A stretch of 64,000 nt of DNA. Source: Gambelia wislizenii (taxonomy: Eukaryota > Chordata > Lepidosauria > Squamata > Crotaphytidae). The DNA is taken from NCBI GenBank assembly GCA_030847615.1, contig JAUMIR010000004.1:77283001-77347000 (forward strand), in the 5' to 3' direction. The position numbers and the translations under genes were made by a program. The notes below the pieces were generated by a model. The model saw nothing but the letters and a program-made list of their open reading frames with translations, was not told the origin of the DNA and ran no database searches. Below are positions 44,131 to 54,696 of the stretch, piece after piece. Positions within the stretch are counted from its first letter, which is position 1; every line of letters starts with the position of its first letter.

Positions 44131-44266
44131 TGTATCCCCTAAACTCTGGGGTATGTAGGGATTGTGAATACAAAAGAGTCATGAGTGCATAACTCTACTT
44201 TACACATTTATAACTGCACAACAGGATTCCAGCCATTATTTTACCTGTTAAATGCCAACAATTTTA

Positions 44267-44506
44267 CAGTAGGACCCCCGTATCTACTGGGGATTATGTC
44301 TGGGGGGGGGGCGTGGATACTGAAAACCATGGACAATAGTGAACACCATTGAAAATAATGGGACTTCTGGTTTAAAATACCATAGAGTTGCCTTGGAGGA
44401 CCTAGAAAATAGCTAGAGGACACATTTTCTAGGAAGATGCTATGGTAGGTATGTTATTTTGTGTCCCGTGGATAATTGAATCAGTGGATACGGGGGGGTT
44501 CTACTG
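44267..44506. mobile_element. Tigger-like miniature element, intact ends
   Basis: TA at 44265-44266 and 44507-44508. Inverted ends CAGTAGGACCCCCGTATCTA and GTGGATACGGGGGGGTTCTACTG (read 44484-44506). Interior CCATGGACAATAGTGAACAC, GAGGACCTAG and ATGGGACTTCTGG. Length 240 bases. Same family as the degraded copy at 15869. Confidence 0.88.
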
Positions 44507-46019
44507 TATTTCTGAAGAATAATTAAATTTTCTCATTGCATTAATTTGTTCTTGGTCACTTTTAGTTTCACAGTTTGTTTGTTTTTTAGTTTCATAGTTT
44601 AATGAATTAGCCAGTGACTGGTTTTCATAAAACCTTTGTAACAGTGTAACTTTAATTTTAAAAAATAGCAATAACACATTAGGGCTATCATTAACATTTC
44701 TATGCTTTCCTTTAATCATTTTATAAGAGGGATTTTAAGCTATACCAGCTGAAATTCCCTGTTCTGCATCACAGCAATGAAAGTACAGGACTCCTATCTT
44801 CTTGATTAATTTGATTGAATTAAGAAGAAATTAATTTCCAATGACCTGCTTCTGTACTCAAATGCTACTCAGAGTGGTGGGACATGGACAGGTGCTGGTA
44901 CACGAACCACTTCTTGCCAGTTCCTGGAGAGGAAACTATAGCCAATGGGTGGAAAGATGGTACTGGCCCCTGAAATATTGGGGAAAATATTGTTACTCCC
45001 CCACATCATATGGCTTGAGATGCATTGCTGTAGCCAATGCAGCATCTCACCACCTCAATAAGTAGCAGAAGCAGAATGAATTATGCAGAACAAAAGTATT
45101 TGCATTATTTACACAAGTTTCTAACATTAGCTTTTCTTGGCACAGAACCTTGGTGAAGGGGGGTGTACAGAGCTCAGAATAAACTCACTGATTAACTCTT
45201 TACATTATTTACTTACTGATTATTAATTTTTTTAGTAGCAATTTTCCTTAACTCACAAGATTCTACCTCTCGCATTCGGGAAAACAGGAAGGTCTGCTGC
45301 CTCAGGAGAAGAAATATTACACTTGGAGGAAATGCATCACACAGTCCTGATGTTAGGCAGGCTAATTTCTGTGATTTCTTTGGGAAAATACCATGGGGGA
45401 GGGGAAGACAGAGAACTTTCTGGGACCCAGATCATATCAAAATTGCTGGATTTATAAAGCAAAAAGAAGAGCTGAGCTTTGGAAAGAAGGAAAAGAAGAA
45501 GAAACCGAATCTTGGGACTATCATGTGAGGCTGAAACCACATGGTTATGATGGGATAGCATGAATGGGTTCCCATTATCACACAATGTCATCATCCTCTC
45601 ATGGTCCATGTGTGCTCCACCTGTTAATTATACATAACATTTCATTTACAGGCAAAACCTGTCAATAGCCCTCAATATCATTCTTTATGCAGTGTTGACA
45701 AGCATGCAAAATCACATCCCACTTTAATTGCACAATTACAGAGTGAATGGGTAGCCCTCTTTCCCCCCTCCCCTTTCCCAACAAGAACACATAATTAAAC
45801 TTCCAGGGGAGAATGTGAAGAGGACCTAGAGGAAGTTCTTTTAATCAACTGTCACCTTTTCTTGGTAACTTTTTAATGTTTGTTTAAGTATTCCTTTGTG
45901 AAATTCTTTGGTTATTTATTGGTTTTTGGTGTGTTTAAGCAAAGTCACATCTTCTTGTAAGAACATCCACAATCTCACCCATAAGAGAACATTTTCTTTA
46001 AAGGCTCATGTGTGGGCCA
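44507..46019. other. No recognised feature
   Basis: AT-rich sequence, nothing recognised. Confidence 0.3.
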
Positions 46020-46258
46020 GCACGAAGTGTTAATACTCTGTCATTAGAAGGCAATGCGAAGAGAAGTGTTACTATATCACAAGCTGAAACCCCATTTTAA
46101 AACCACTAATGGTGGTTGTGCGATAATTCCATGGTGATAGTATTGCGTGGTTACAGCAATGTGCAATACTTACTGTGATCATGCCACTATGCTTATGCTT
46201 TCCTCAATAGCAGAATTACTGCATTTTTAGACACTTGTCTGATAAAGTCCTTGGAATG
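46020..46258. mobile_element. Family D miniature element, partial
   Basis: Ends with GTCTGATAAAGTCCTTGG like the right ends of family D copies. The interior (AGAGAAGTGTTAC, GATCATGCCACTATGC) is diverged. The left end is not resolved. Confidence 0.5.
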
Positions 46259-46849
46259 GGATGGGATGTGTGACTTGCTTAGCAGGAGACCAAGAGCCTC
46301 AAAAGCCTCAGACTTTTTAGGTCTGAGAGGGAGGAGAACTGTATGAAATGAAGGTGCTTAGAGTTCTTCTGAGGAGTGGGTAGGGGTTGTTTTATGACTG
46401 TCTTCAATAACGTCTCTGCTGCTGATGTTCTGGACTGGTGTTTATAGTACATTATAGTATAATGTACAATATTATTTGGGGTTACAATATTGTACAATAT
46501 TATTTGGGGTGAGTGGTAATTAATCCCTTTATAATCTTGTTCACACAGTGATATGCACTTGGATAAATAAGTGAAAACTTTTCCTCAAGCCCATCTACCA
46601 GTTTTTTGTCTCTCCACACTTTCTGTTCTGCATTTTAACCCTCCCCTTACTCCCTCTTTTGATTAACAATTAAGGTAAAATGGGTGCAGAAATAAGTGAT
46701 CATTTAAACTGAAGATGCTACAGACTGAATTTGGGATCCCTGCCTCCTGCATATAAAACATGTGCTCTACCATTGATTTTTGCAGACCATGCGTTTTGAT
46801 TTGGAGTGGATGTGTTAGAAAGTTTCTTGATATGAATGCTTTCATCAGC
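46259..46849. other. No recognised feature; small duplication
   Basis: A short direct duplication, ACAATATTATTTGGGGT, occurs at about 46466 and 46494. Otherwise unassigned. Confidence 0.35.
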
Positions 46850-47400
46850 GCTGTATACGCACAATCTTAAATATATACTGGACTGACTATGTGACGAATG
46901 TTGCTGTCCTTGAGCAAGCAGGGATCACCAGCATTGAGACCATGATACTGAGAACACACTGCGCTGGGCAGGGCACGTTTCTAGGATGGAGGACCATCGC
47001 CTCCCAAAAATAGTACTCTACGGTGAACTCGCCATGGGTCAGCATAAGAGGGGAGCTCCAAAAAAGCATTACAAGGACTCCCTGAAACAACATCTCAGGC
47101 TCAGCCAAATTGATCACCAACAATGGTCCACCATGGCCTCACATTGGGACGCATGGAGACGCACTATCCACAATGCTGCAGCTTTATTTGAGAACTCACG
47201 CCAAACAAGTCTTGAAGAGAAACGACAATGCAGAAAGAATCACAACCCGGAAACATCACCCAAGGATATCTTTTGCTGTGCTTTCTGCAACCGGACTTGT
47301 TTATCTCAGATTGGCCTTTTTAGTCATCAGTGCACTTGCAGAAAGTGCGGGATGAGTCCTTCCTGAACCTTCATTTGTGAAGAAAACCAGAGGGGGGGGA
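46850..47400 (+). mobile_element. Second LINE type, 5'-truncated 3' end
   Basis: Begins inside the coding region (TDYVTNVAVLEQAG, in shifted frames) and runs to a 3' end with TTCATTTGTGAAGAAAACCA. Related copies are the minus-strand element at 54044-57690 and the insert at 20982-21141. Clade is uncertain (R4- or RTE-like are candidates). Confidence 0.8.
46986..47366 (+). pseudogene. LINE ORF2 C-terminus with C2H2-like finger
   Basis: Open frame reading MEDHRLPKIVLYGELAMGQH, KRGAPKKHYKDSLKQHLRLS, DHQQWSTMASHWDAWRRTIH and NAAALFENSRQTSLEEKRQC. The finger-like end is CAFCNRTCLSQIGLFSHQCT then CRKCGMSPS, with two cysteines and a histidine in C2H2-like spacing. This C-terminal layout belongs to a LINE ORF2 after the reverse transcriptase, and the upstream part is missing. 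The catalytic domain is absent, so it is non-functional. The 126-codon frame is intact in this piece, suggesting moderate age. Its role in the element is presumably nucleic-acid binding, an inference. Confidence 0.75.
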
Positions 47401-47499
47401 TATGTTCAGAGGCTTTCAAGCCATTTCTGCTTAAGAATTCTCCACCTTTGATTCACCTTTGTATCTACCCACTTATTACAATACTTGCAGCAGATTGAT

Positions 47500-47801
47500 A
47501 AATGGACATGCACATAAAAACATGCCATTCAGAAGGGGAGGGCAGCCAAATCCACTTCAAAATGTGCATGCATCATGTCTGGGGCCTTGTCCAGATTTTT
47601 AAAAATTCTCCGTATGACATGCGAATGTGCGATCATTTAAACACTTGCATTTGCATAGATATGAATAGGCAGCATAATCTGATTGGCTGGATGAACATAG
47701 AGGGTTGGGCTAGCAAACAAGGAAAGTGCCTGCAGCTCCCATGTTGGACATTCAGCTAAGCAAGGGTCTGGTAAGTTGATAACATGTTGATCTTATACTC
47801 T

Positions 47802-47841
<40 letters not shown>

Positions 47842-48105
47842 TCGTTCTTTCTTTTCTTTTTTTTTGTAAATATGAACTATCGCTTGTGTGCACCACAGGC
47901 AAGTGTTTTTTTTTAAAAAAAATTGGCGGCAGCAGATTTAAAATTGCAAGTAAATCACTTGTAGTCGCCATCTTGGCTAGGGGTTCATGCGGAGTTTAGT
48001 GCCGCTCTTTTAACCATGAAGACAGGTCACATCATTGCAAATGTCTGCTTTTTCAGACGTGTCCATATTCCCCCCCCCCCTCATATAGACAAGATATAAC
48101 TTGGC
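47500..48105. mobile_element. Family A miniature DNA element, opposite orientation
   Basis: Reverse-complement match of 42352-42942. Shared blocks are TCCAGATTTTTAAAAATTCT, GCATAATCTGATTGGCTGGA and GTCGCCATCTTGGCTA (47964-47979). The end is TCATATAGACAAGATATAAC. A (TTTC)n microsatellite at 47803-47865 has expanded where copy A has AAAAAGAAAAAAAG. Confidence 0.75.
47803..47865. repeat. (TTTC)n microsatellite
   Basis: About fourteen TTTC units with a few interruptions, inside the family A element. Confidence 0.9.
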
Positions 48106-48444
48106 TCTGTTAGAGAAGCTTTCCCCATTACAATCCACAAATTGACTGTTGGATTATGGAATCTGCAGTCCAATACATCTGGGAGTAATTAGGTTGGAGA
48201 AAATTGTGATAGGAAATAGGATAGGGTTGCCATATTCCAGTTTATCAAATCTAGGTAGGATATTTTGCATATTATGAACATTTGTATAATAAGCAAATGA
48301 AAGATATTATGCAAACGTTCATGTGCAAATATTCACATTAATTGTTGCATTGTTTTTCTACTCCTGGGTTTTGTCTGCAACACTATTTATAGAGTAAACA
48401 TTAACCTGAGAGAGCCAGTACAATTTTAGCAAGTAAGAGTGCTT

Positions 48445-49036
48445 GGAGATTATCAGACAGGAACACACAAACGTTCCTGTCCCGCTACAAAAAAAAAAAA
48501 AAAAGAAAAAGAAAAAAAAAGTCCTGATCCCGGCACAATAACCAAAATTATCAGACCTACTTTGAGTAGCATCAACAGGCAGCCAAGGCATGAATGGAGC
48601 TCTAATGGAGCTAAATTTGAAATCTTGCCGATTCTCGTAAGAAGACGTGAGTGTAGCAAATTTAAAAACAAAACAAAAATATAAACAAAAAGGTACACAT
48701 GAGCAGAGAAACACACTTTACACAGTACAAGGAACCTGGGGAGGTTCATAAAAAGAGCGTAACCTACCTGGTTTTTGTGATCTCACCCAGAAGTGTTCTG
48801 GCAGGACCACCCATTTATGCTGTATTGACAGGGGACAACAGTGCGAGGTTTCAGACGGCAGCAATGCCAGCACCAAAACAGAATGGGGGAATCTATTGAT
48901 GGCTCTGCCTGTCAATGAACAAAACGCAATAGTGATGCCAGCGGAATGCCAAAGGAGAACGTTGTCTGATATTGGTGGCCTTTTGTGTTCCTTTGGCATC
49001 ATTATCGCACCTCATTTGCTGTGTTTGATAATCTCC
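48445..49036. mobile_element. Family D miniature element, copy 3
   Basis: Inverted ends TTGGAGATTATCAGACAGG and GTTTGATAATCTCC. Interior GAATGGAGCTC, TCTTGCCGATTCTCGTAAG, AAACACACTTTACAC and GAGGTTCATAAAA matches copy 1. An A-rich run (48489-48521) breaks it up. No transposase. Confidence 0.75.
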
Positions 49037-49478
49037 CTAGTCTTGGAATAGGGAGTTCTACATTCAAATTCTAGCATGGTCACAAAACCTATGGCGGGGT
49101 GGATAGTTCCCCAAAGTCCAGAGACTGCACTAACTCCTCACTGTATCATGAAGAATAATATCCCCCACTGTGCTTCCTATACCCTCAAATCTACCATGTT
49201 TTTTTAAAACACCTCCTCAGCTGTTTTAGATTAATGAAAGGCTTCTTTCAAACTGGGAAGTAAGTGTGGAAGTTACTTCCAATTTCAGGGAGAGAGGGAA
49301 ACCCTAGGCTTAAAACAGAAATGGCAAAAGCACTGCTAAATTGCTCCCTGCAGCATATCAAAAGTGCAGGGAGGCACTGTGAACGTTTAAAAAGGCAACG
49401 GTTTTAGGGGCCTCAAAATGGCCTTGGAGAGTTGCATGTTGCCTGTGGACCACAACTTCTGGCCCTGTGGTTTACAGG
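49037..49478. other. No recognised feature
   Basis: Moderate GC sequence, nothing recognised. Confidence 0.3.
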
Positions 49479-50656
49479 GGTGCCAGTTACACGACAAGTT
49501 TTGTCACGGGGCTTCCCGTGACTTCCTGATCCCATATCCATCCCTCGCTGTTTATACGATTTTTGTCACTCTTTAGGAAATCCTGGAAGATCCCGTGATT
49601 GATATTTACACGACAAAATTTTTTATTGGTCCCGCACTCTTATATCCCGTGCTTTTGCTGTTTACACATGTTAAGCTTACTGGGATTTGGGGGGGGCTGT
49701 CAATCAAGGATGTGATTAGTTGTGTTTTCACAACCTCGGTGACGCACTTCCTTTAGAGTTCCACACCACGAGCGATGCTATTGGCTGGCTGAGGGGGGAG
49801 AGAGGGGGGGCAGAGGTTTGATATTCCCCTTGCCTCTTTAAAATGTTAACCCTTTAAGCAGAAGGCATTTTGAAAGACCCAGAATGTGAGCTTTTGCTCA
49901 GAGGCAGGAACAAGTGCTTTCCTTTTGAAATCAAGGCTGGGGAGGGGAGGCTTGGGATTCCCCTTGCCTCTTTAAAATGTTAACCCTTAAAGCAGAGTTT
50001 TAGCGGCAGAGTGAAGATTTCAAGCCAGCGACAGACAGGCATTTTGAAAGACACAGATGCTGGCATTTTTTTTACTGTGCATTGTGACAGGGGGGAATAA
50101 AAGTGTGTTCATTCGCTCAGACACTGGAATAATTTACTGTGCCCGTTCAGACACGGGGAGGTGATCAAGGCAGGGGATGAATGGACGACCGTCTGCCCAC
50201 CACAATCTCTTTGTAACATGCAGTTGAGGAAGAGGTTAAAGCTGAAGGGTTTGCAGTGTAGAAATCCATTTAAAAAGGTGATTGAGTACACACGCGCGCG
50301 CACGCGCGTGCACACACACACACACACCAACCTACGTGCAGCTGGAAGGGATGCCTTTATTTTCAGCTGGTGAGGCTGGATCTGTTGAACGGGTGACTGA
50401 CCCCTCCTTTTCTGGTCGCTGATCTCTAAGCCCGTCCCCAGTCACCATTTCTGGTCATCCCCTAGTACCGAGATATTTTGTCCCAGGCTGTTTACATTTG
50501 TGATTTTCCAAATCCTCCAGTGACTTTTTTAAAAAAACGGCACAAGGGGTTGAGGGATAAAAGGTGGCCCCCCTTCCGAAAATCACGTACCTGACCCGAT
50601 GTATGTGTAAACTGCCAGGGATCTTCGTGGGACATTTTCATCGTGTAAATGGCACC
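49479..50656. mobile_element. Family E non-autonomous DNA element, 1.18 kb
   Basis: Inverted ends GGTGCCAGTTACACGAC and the complement of TCGTGTAAATGGCACC. Subterminal words TTTACACGA, TTATACGA and GTTTACACAT recur in both orientations near the ends. The middle has a direct duplication of about 125 bases (CCCCTTGCCTCTTTAAAATG at about 49837 and 49960, each followed by ATTTTGAAAGACmC). A possible 3-base AGG flank is weak. No transposase. CpG content is higher than in the flanks. Confidence 0.65.
50286..50327. repeat. CA/CG alternating microsatellite
   Basis: Runs ACACGCGCGCGCACGCGCGT then (CA)n, an alternating purine-pyrimidine tract inside family E. Such tracts favour left-handed DNA in general. 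Confidence 0.9.
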
Positions 50657-51547
50657 AGGGTGTCCTTGGACCAATCACTACTTCCCTGCCAAACCTGCCT
50701 TACAAGCGATTACTGTGTCGCTGCAGTACAGATGAGGAGAAGGAGGAGGACAATGACAAAGATGACAATGGCAGCATTTTGTCATGCACAGAAGTTTCTG
50801 GTAGTAACATTTTAGGGGTTTTGCCATTTTTTTAAAACTATGGATGGCAAAATATACTGTATCTATGAAAATACTATAGGAAACCCTGGAAGAGAGTGAC
50901 ACACTGTCATCATAGGAAAAGTGCTGAATGAAGTGGGGAGAAAATAAGATGTACTGTAGTTTCCTTTAGAGATACCGATGAAATGGTTAATGTCAACTAT
51001 AAAATGTTCTAGTTTTAATTGCCTTTGTTCTGTTTGATTTTTATTCATACTAAATGTGTTAATTAGCTCATCTGTGATAGGATGTTTGAGCTATCATCCT
51101 GCTACTGGTTCTTAATTACCACAGTCAAAGTAATGATCAATGCTTTTTGCATATTAATCCCACTAATTACAATCTCCCACCCAAACATATATATTGTTTA
51201 CATTTTTTTTCAGCATAAGAAGCCAGAAGGTTGGTACTAAAGAGACACTGCTCCCCAATCTGTCTGGTGCCACATGTTCTTTGCATGTCTAAGCAGTGCA
51301 TAGTAGAAAATGACAGATATAGCCTCACCAAGACACTGGCTGAAAACACTGTATATTGGCACTATCCCTGAGGTGTGATGGCACTGTGGACCAAACTAGA
51401 ACTGACAAAATGTAATGGTGAAAGTCATTACAAAATTTGGTAATTACAAAGAGGACTTTCTGGACCCTGGTGAACTTTGCAGTGGGAGTACAAAAGGAGT
51501 GTGGAATACAGTTGACAATACCTGCAACAACAGAGTTGTATCCCAAA
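50657..51547. other. No recognised feature
   Basis: AT-rich sequence with a short AGG-rich run at 50733-50748. Confidence 0.3.
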
Positions 51548-52134
51548 CAGTTAGGACGTTATCAGACGCATAAACTACAGTGTCATAATGATGCCACATA
51601 ACTGTGAATGGGTGCGCAGATCAGACAACATCACCCTTTCATGGTTATATTCTGCCCAAACCCCATAATTTTTAATTGATGGCTTAAGCTGTCAATTGAT
51701 CTCCCATGGCGCTTTTGTGCCGGCATTGCCAGTGTGTGAAACCTCAGTCCATTTAACGTGAATTCAGCGTCAATGGATAGTCTGGCGCAAATACTTCTGG
51801 ATGAGATCAGGACATCCAGGTAAGTTTCAATCTTTTTATGACCCCCCCCCCCGATTATTTGGGACTTTTAAAAGAGTGTTTAGGTGCTTGGTGTAACTTT
51901 TTATGCTCTATTTTTGTTTTATTTTTAAATTTCTTGCGCAATGAAGTCTCGCAGGATTTCAAACGAGGAAGTGAACAGGGCTTCGTTCACTTCCTCTTCA
52001 TTGCTGGGGAAGCCTTCTGTCAAAAGAGAAAGTAAGTGCAGTGGGGGCATTCTTTTGCTGGCATAAAAATTGTTTGTTTGTTTTTTAATGCCAGCAAAAG
52101 AATGTTTAAAGGGGCTAGTTTGCTAAAGTCCTAA
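51548..52134. mobile_element. Family D miniature element, copy 4
   Basis: Inverted ends TTAGGACGTTATCAGACG (51551) and TTGCTAAAGTCCTAA (to 52134). Orientation is opposite to copy 1. Near the right end a hairpin, CATTCTTTTGCTGGCAT (52048-52064) and ATGCCAGCAAAAGAATG (52088-52104), has 17 perfect pairs and is shared with copy 1. Confidence 0.75.
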
Positions 52135-54043
52135 CCTTGTTGCAGAAAAAGCCCATATTGTCAACTGTACAAAAACTATGTCCTGCTGCTTATTTTATTT
52201 TCCTACTTCACTAAATGTGTTCAGCGGAACATTAGAATAATGTCTCCTTCAAGGAATGCTGAGAAAACCAGCCAGAAAAGTAAAAATATGCACTGTAAGC
52301 AATGATTACTCTTAAATACTTTTTGAAGTCAGGTATGATCCCAGAGAATTGTAAGCAGGAACAAGCACCCACCCCAAAATATGTTTTTATTTTATTTGCC
52401 CTTTCAGTCCTAAATCCTTTATAATAATATTCTTTGCTGGCACTTCACTGCCCCCAAACAACTTTTTCAAGTCACTCCTGTATGAAGCCTCTGGAAATAC
52501 AAATTACTGCCTGTTCGTAACATCAGAAAGATGTTTCTATTTGTGCATATTTAAAGCTGTGCATCTTTATCCTTTTTCCATCCATTTCCTGCCTGCGATT
52601 TAAGACGAGGTAGGAAAAAGAAACATGGGAAGTGGCCCTCAGACATTCTAAAAGGCATGGTCAGCTTGATTCCATTTAGGACTGACTAAATCCCAAGGAG
52701 ATCTATTAATTCCTGAGTTTTCTCACCCTGTAGAAAATCTGTGGTTTTATTTGCACATGTTGTGTAATATGTCAAGACATTTTCCCTTCGCATTTGGCTT
52801 CCCCACCTCTATACAGTTTAACAAGACATCTGTTTATTTCCAGAAGTCCTGGCCAGGACTAAAGCCAACTACGTAAATATTTTGTCACTTTCACAAATGC
52901 CACCACCAGATTCAACATTCAGAATGGAGTTATTAAAGGTTGGGGTTTTATTTCCAAATGTGGTTTCTCCAAGATGATGTATATACAGCCCTTAGAAAAA
53001 CACTCACAATAAAACCCTTTCAACTACACTTACCTAGCCACTGAGACAGCACTTCAACGGGGGGGGGGGGGATGCTACCAGGGGGCATTGATCTGTCCCT
53101 AAGTATTTATTCATGAGATATTAAGGGAGAAAGAAAGATCAATTGATCTGGATTCCAGATAGAATATTCGTAATGCAAAATATTAACAAACAAAAGACAC
53201 AGTGCAGCTATGCCACCTTTCCTTCTGTAAGAGATTTTTTTTGTGCTAACAAAGTCACAAGAAAACACAGGAAGGTTACAAATGGAAAAAGATATATTTT
53301 GAAACCCTTGGAAAATTCTATGAATGAGGCAGGGTGATTGCATGGTATGAGTCTCAATTGGAAGCAACCTCAGTTTCAGGCTCTGCAAAGGATCCCACTG
53401 TCTCTTCTAACTTATAGCTCAGACCTGGACAAAAGGTAGATTTGCAGTAGATAGTAAGAGCATCTGACTTCCAGTGGTTTAACAACAGTGATTTCAGAAT
53501 GTTTGACAGAATACTCCATCCCACTCTAACAATTAGATTGTTGAAATGAAGACTGCTTGGGGGAGAACCAGCAGTGGATTTGTGTCTAAAACGTCTAGAA
53601 TGAGTTCAGTTCTTGTCTGGAAAATAGGTGTACAGAATATCCGCTGTACTAGTGTTTTGCATGTGGCTCTGACTGATGGACCTTGAGCTTCTAGTGGAAG
53701 AGAAAGTACCTCTGTTGAGTCTGCCCACCCTGTTCTAGATCCCAAAGTGTGAGGGTGTATCATATGTGTTGAATCAGTGTGCTTGGCACTGACATAATAC
53801 AGAGAACTAGGCAGGTCCCCACTACAATCACAGCTACTCCATTTCCATACTAGATAGTAATTCGAACTTTTCCCCTTATCTTCAAGTTGAGAGCTACATA
53901 GGCTAGTCACACATGATCACTACCCTTCCCCACTCAATAAAAAATTAAGACAAAAGATGATAACATCTGCAAAAACTGTGTACATGTGTGCTAATTTATA
54001 TGTATAGATACAAATTTGGAAATAATCCCTGTCATTTAAATAT
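52135..54043. other. No recognised feature
   Basis: AT-rich sequence. The G run at 53060-53071 and short frames are unassigned. No exon was recognised. Confidence 0.35.
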
Positions 54044-54696
54044 CTCTCTGGCTTTTCTGCAAGCGCTGATGACTGAAAAGGCCAATCTGAGCTAAACATG
54101 TCTGGTTGCAGAAAGCACAGCAGAAAGTTTCCTTGGGTTATGATTCCGGGGTGGGATTCTTTCTGCGTTTCTCTTCAAGACTTGTTCAGCATGAGCTCTC
54201 AAATAAGGCTGCAGCATTGTGGACAGTGCATCTCCAAGCCTCCTGATGTAAGGCCATGGCGGACCATTGTTGGTGATCAATTTGGCTGAGCCTGAGATGT
54301 TGTTTCAGGGAGTCCTTGATTGCTTTTTTGGAGCACCCCTCTTACGCTGACCCGTGGCGAGTTTGCCGTAGAGTACTATTTTGGGGAGGTGATGGTTCTC
54401 CATCCTAGAAACGTGCCCTGCCCAGTCTCAATATCATGGCCTCAATGCTGGTGAGCCCTGCTTGCTCAAGGACAGCAACATTCATCACATAGTCAGTCCA
54501 GTTTATATTTAGGATTGTGCATATACAGCGCTGATGAAAGCATTCGAGGAGTCGAAAGTGTTCGCGATAGGTGACCCATGTTTCAGACCCATAAAGGAGA
54601 ATAGACAGTACAGTGGCTCTATACACACTGATTTTTGTGCTTTGCCTCAGGTGTTTATTGTTCCAGACTCTTTTGTGAAGTCTTCCAAATGCAGTA

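Noticed and set aside
47756..47999. Lysine/phenylalanine-rich frames
   Set aside because: They are read-throughs of the (TTTC)n microsatellite.
48358..48749. Minus-strand hydrophobic frames of 98-118 codons
   Set aside because: Phenylalanine runs come from the A-rich tract inside the family D element.
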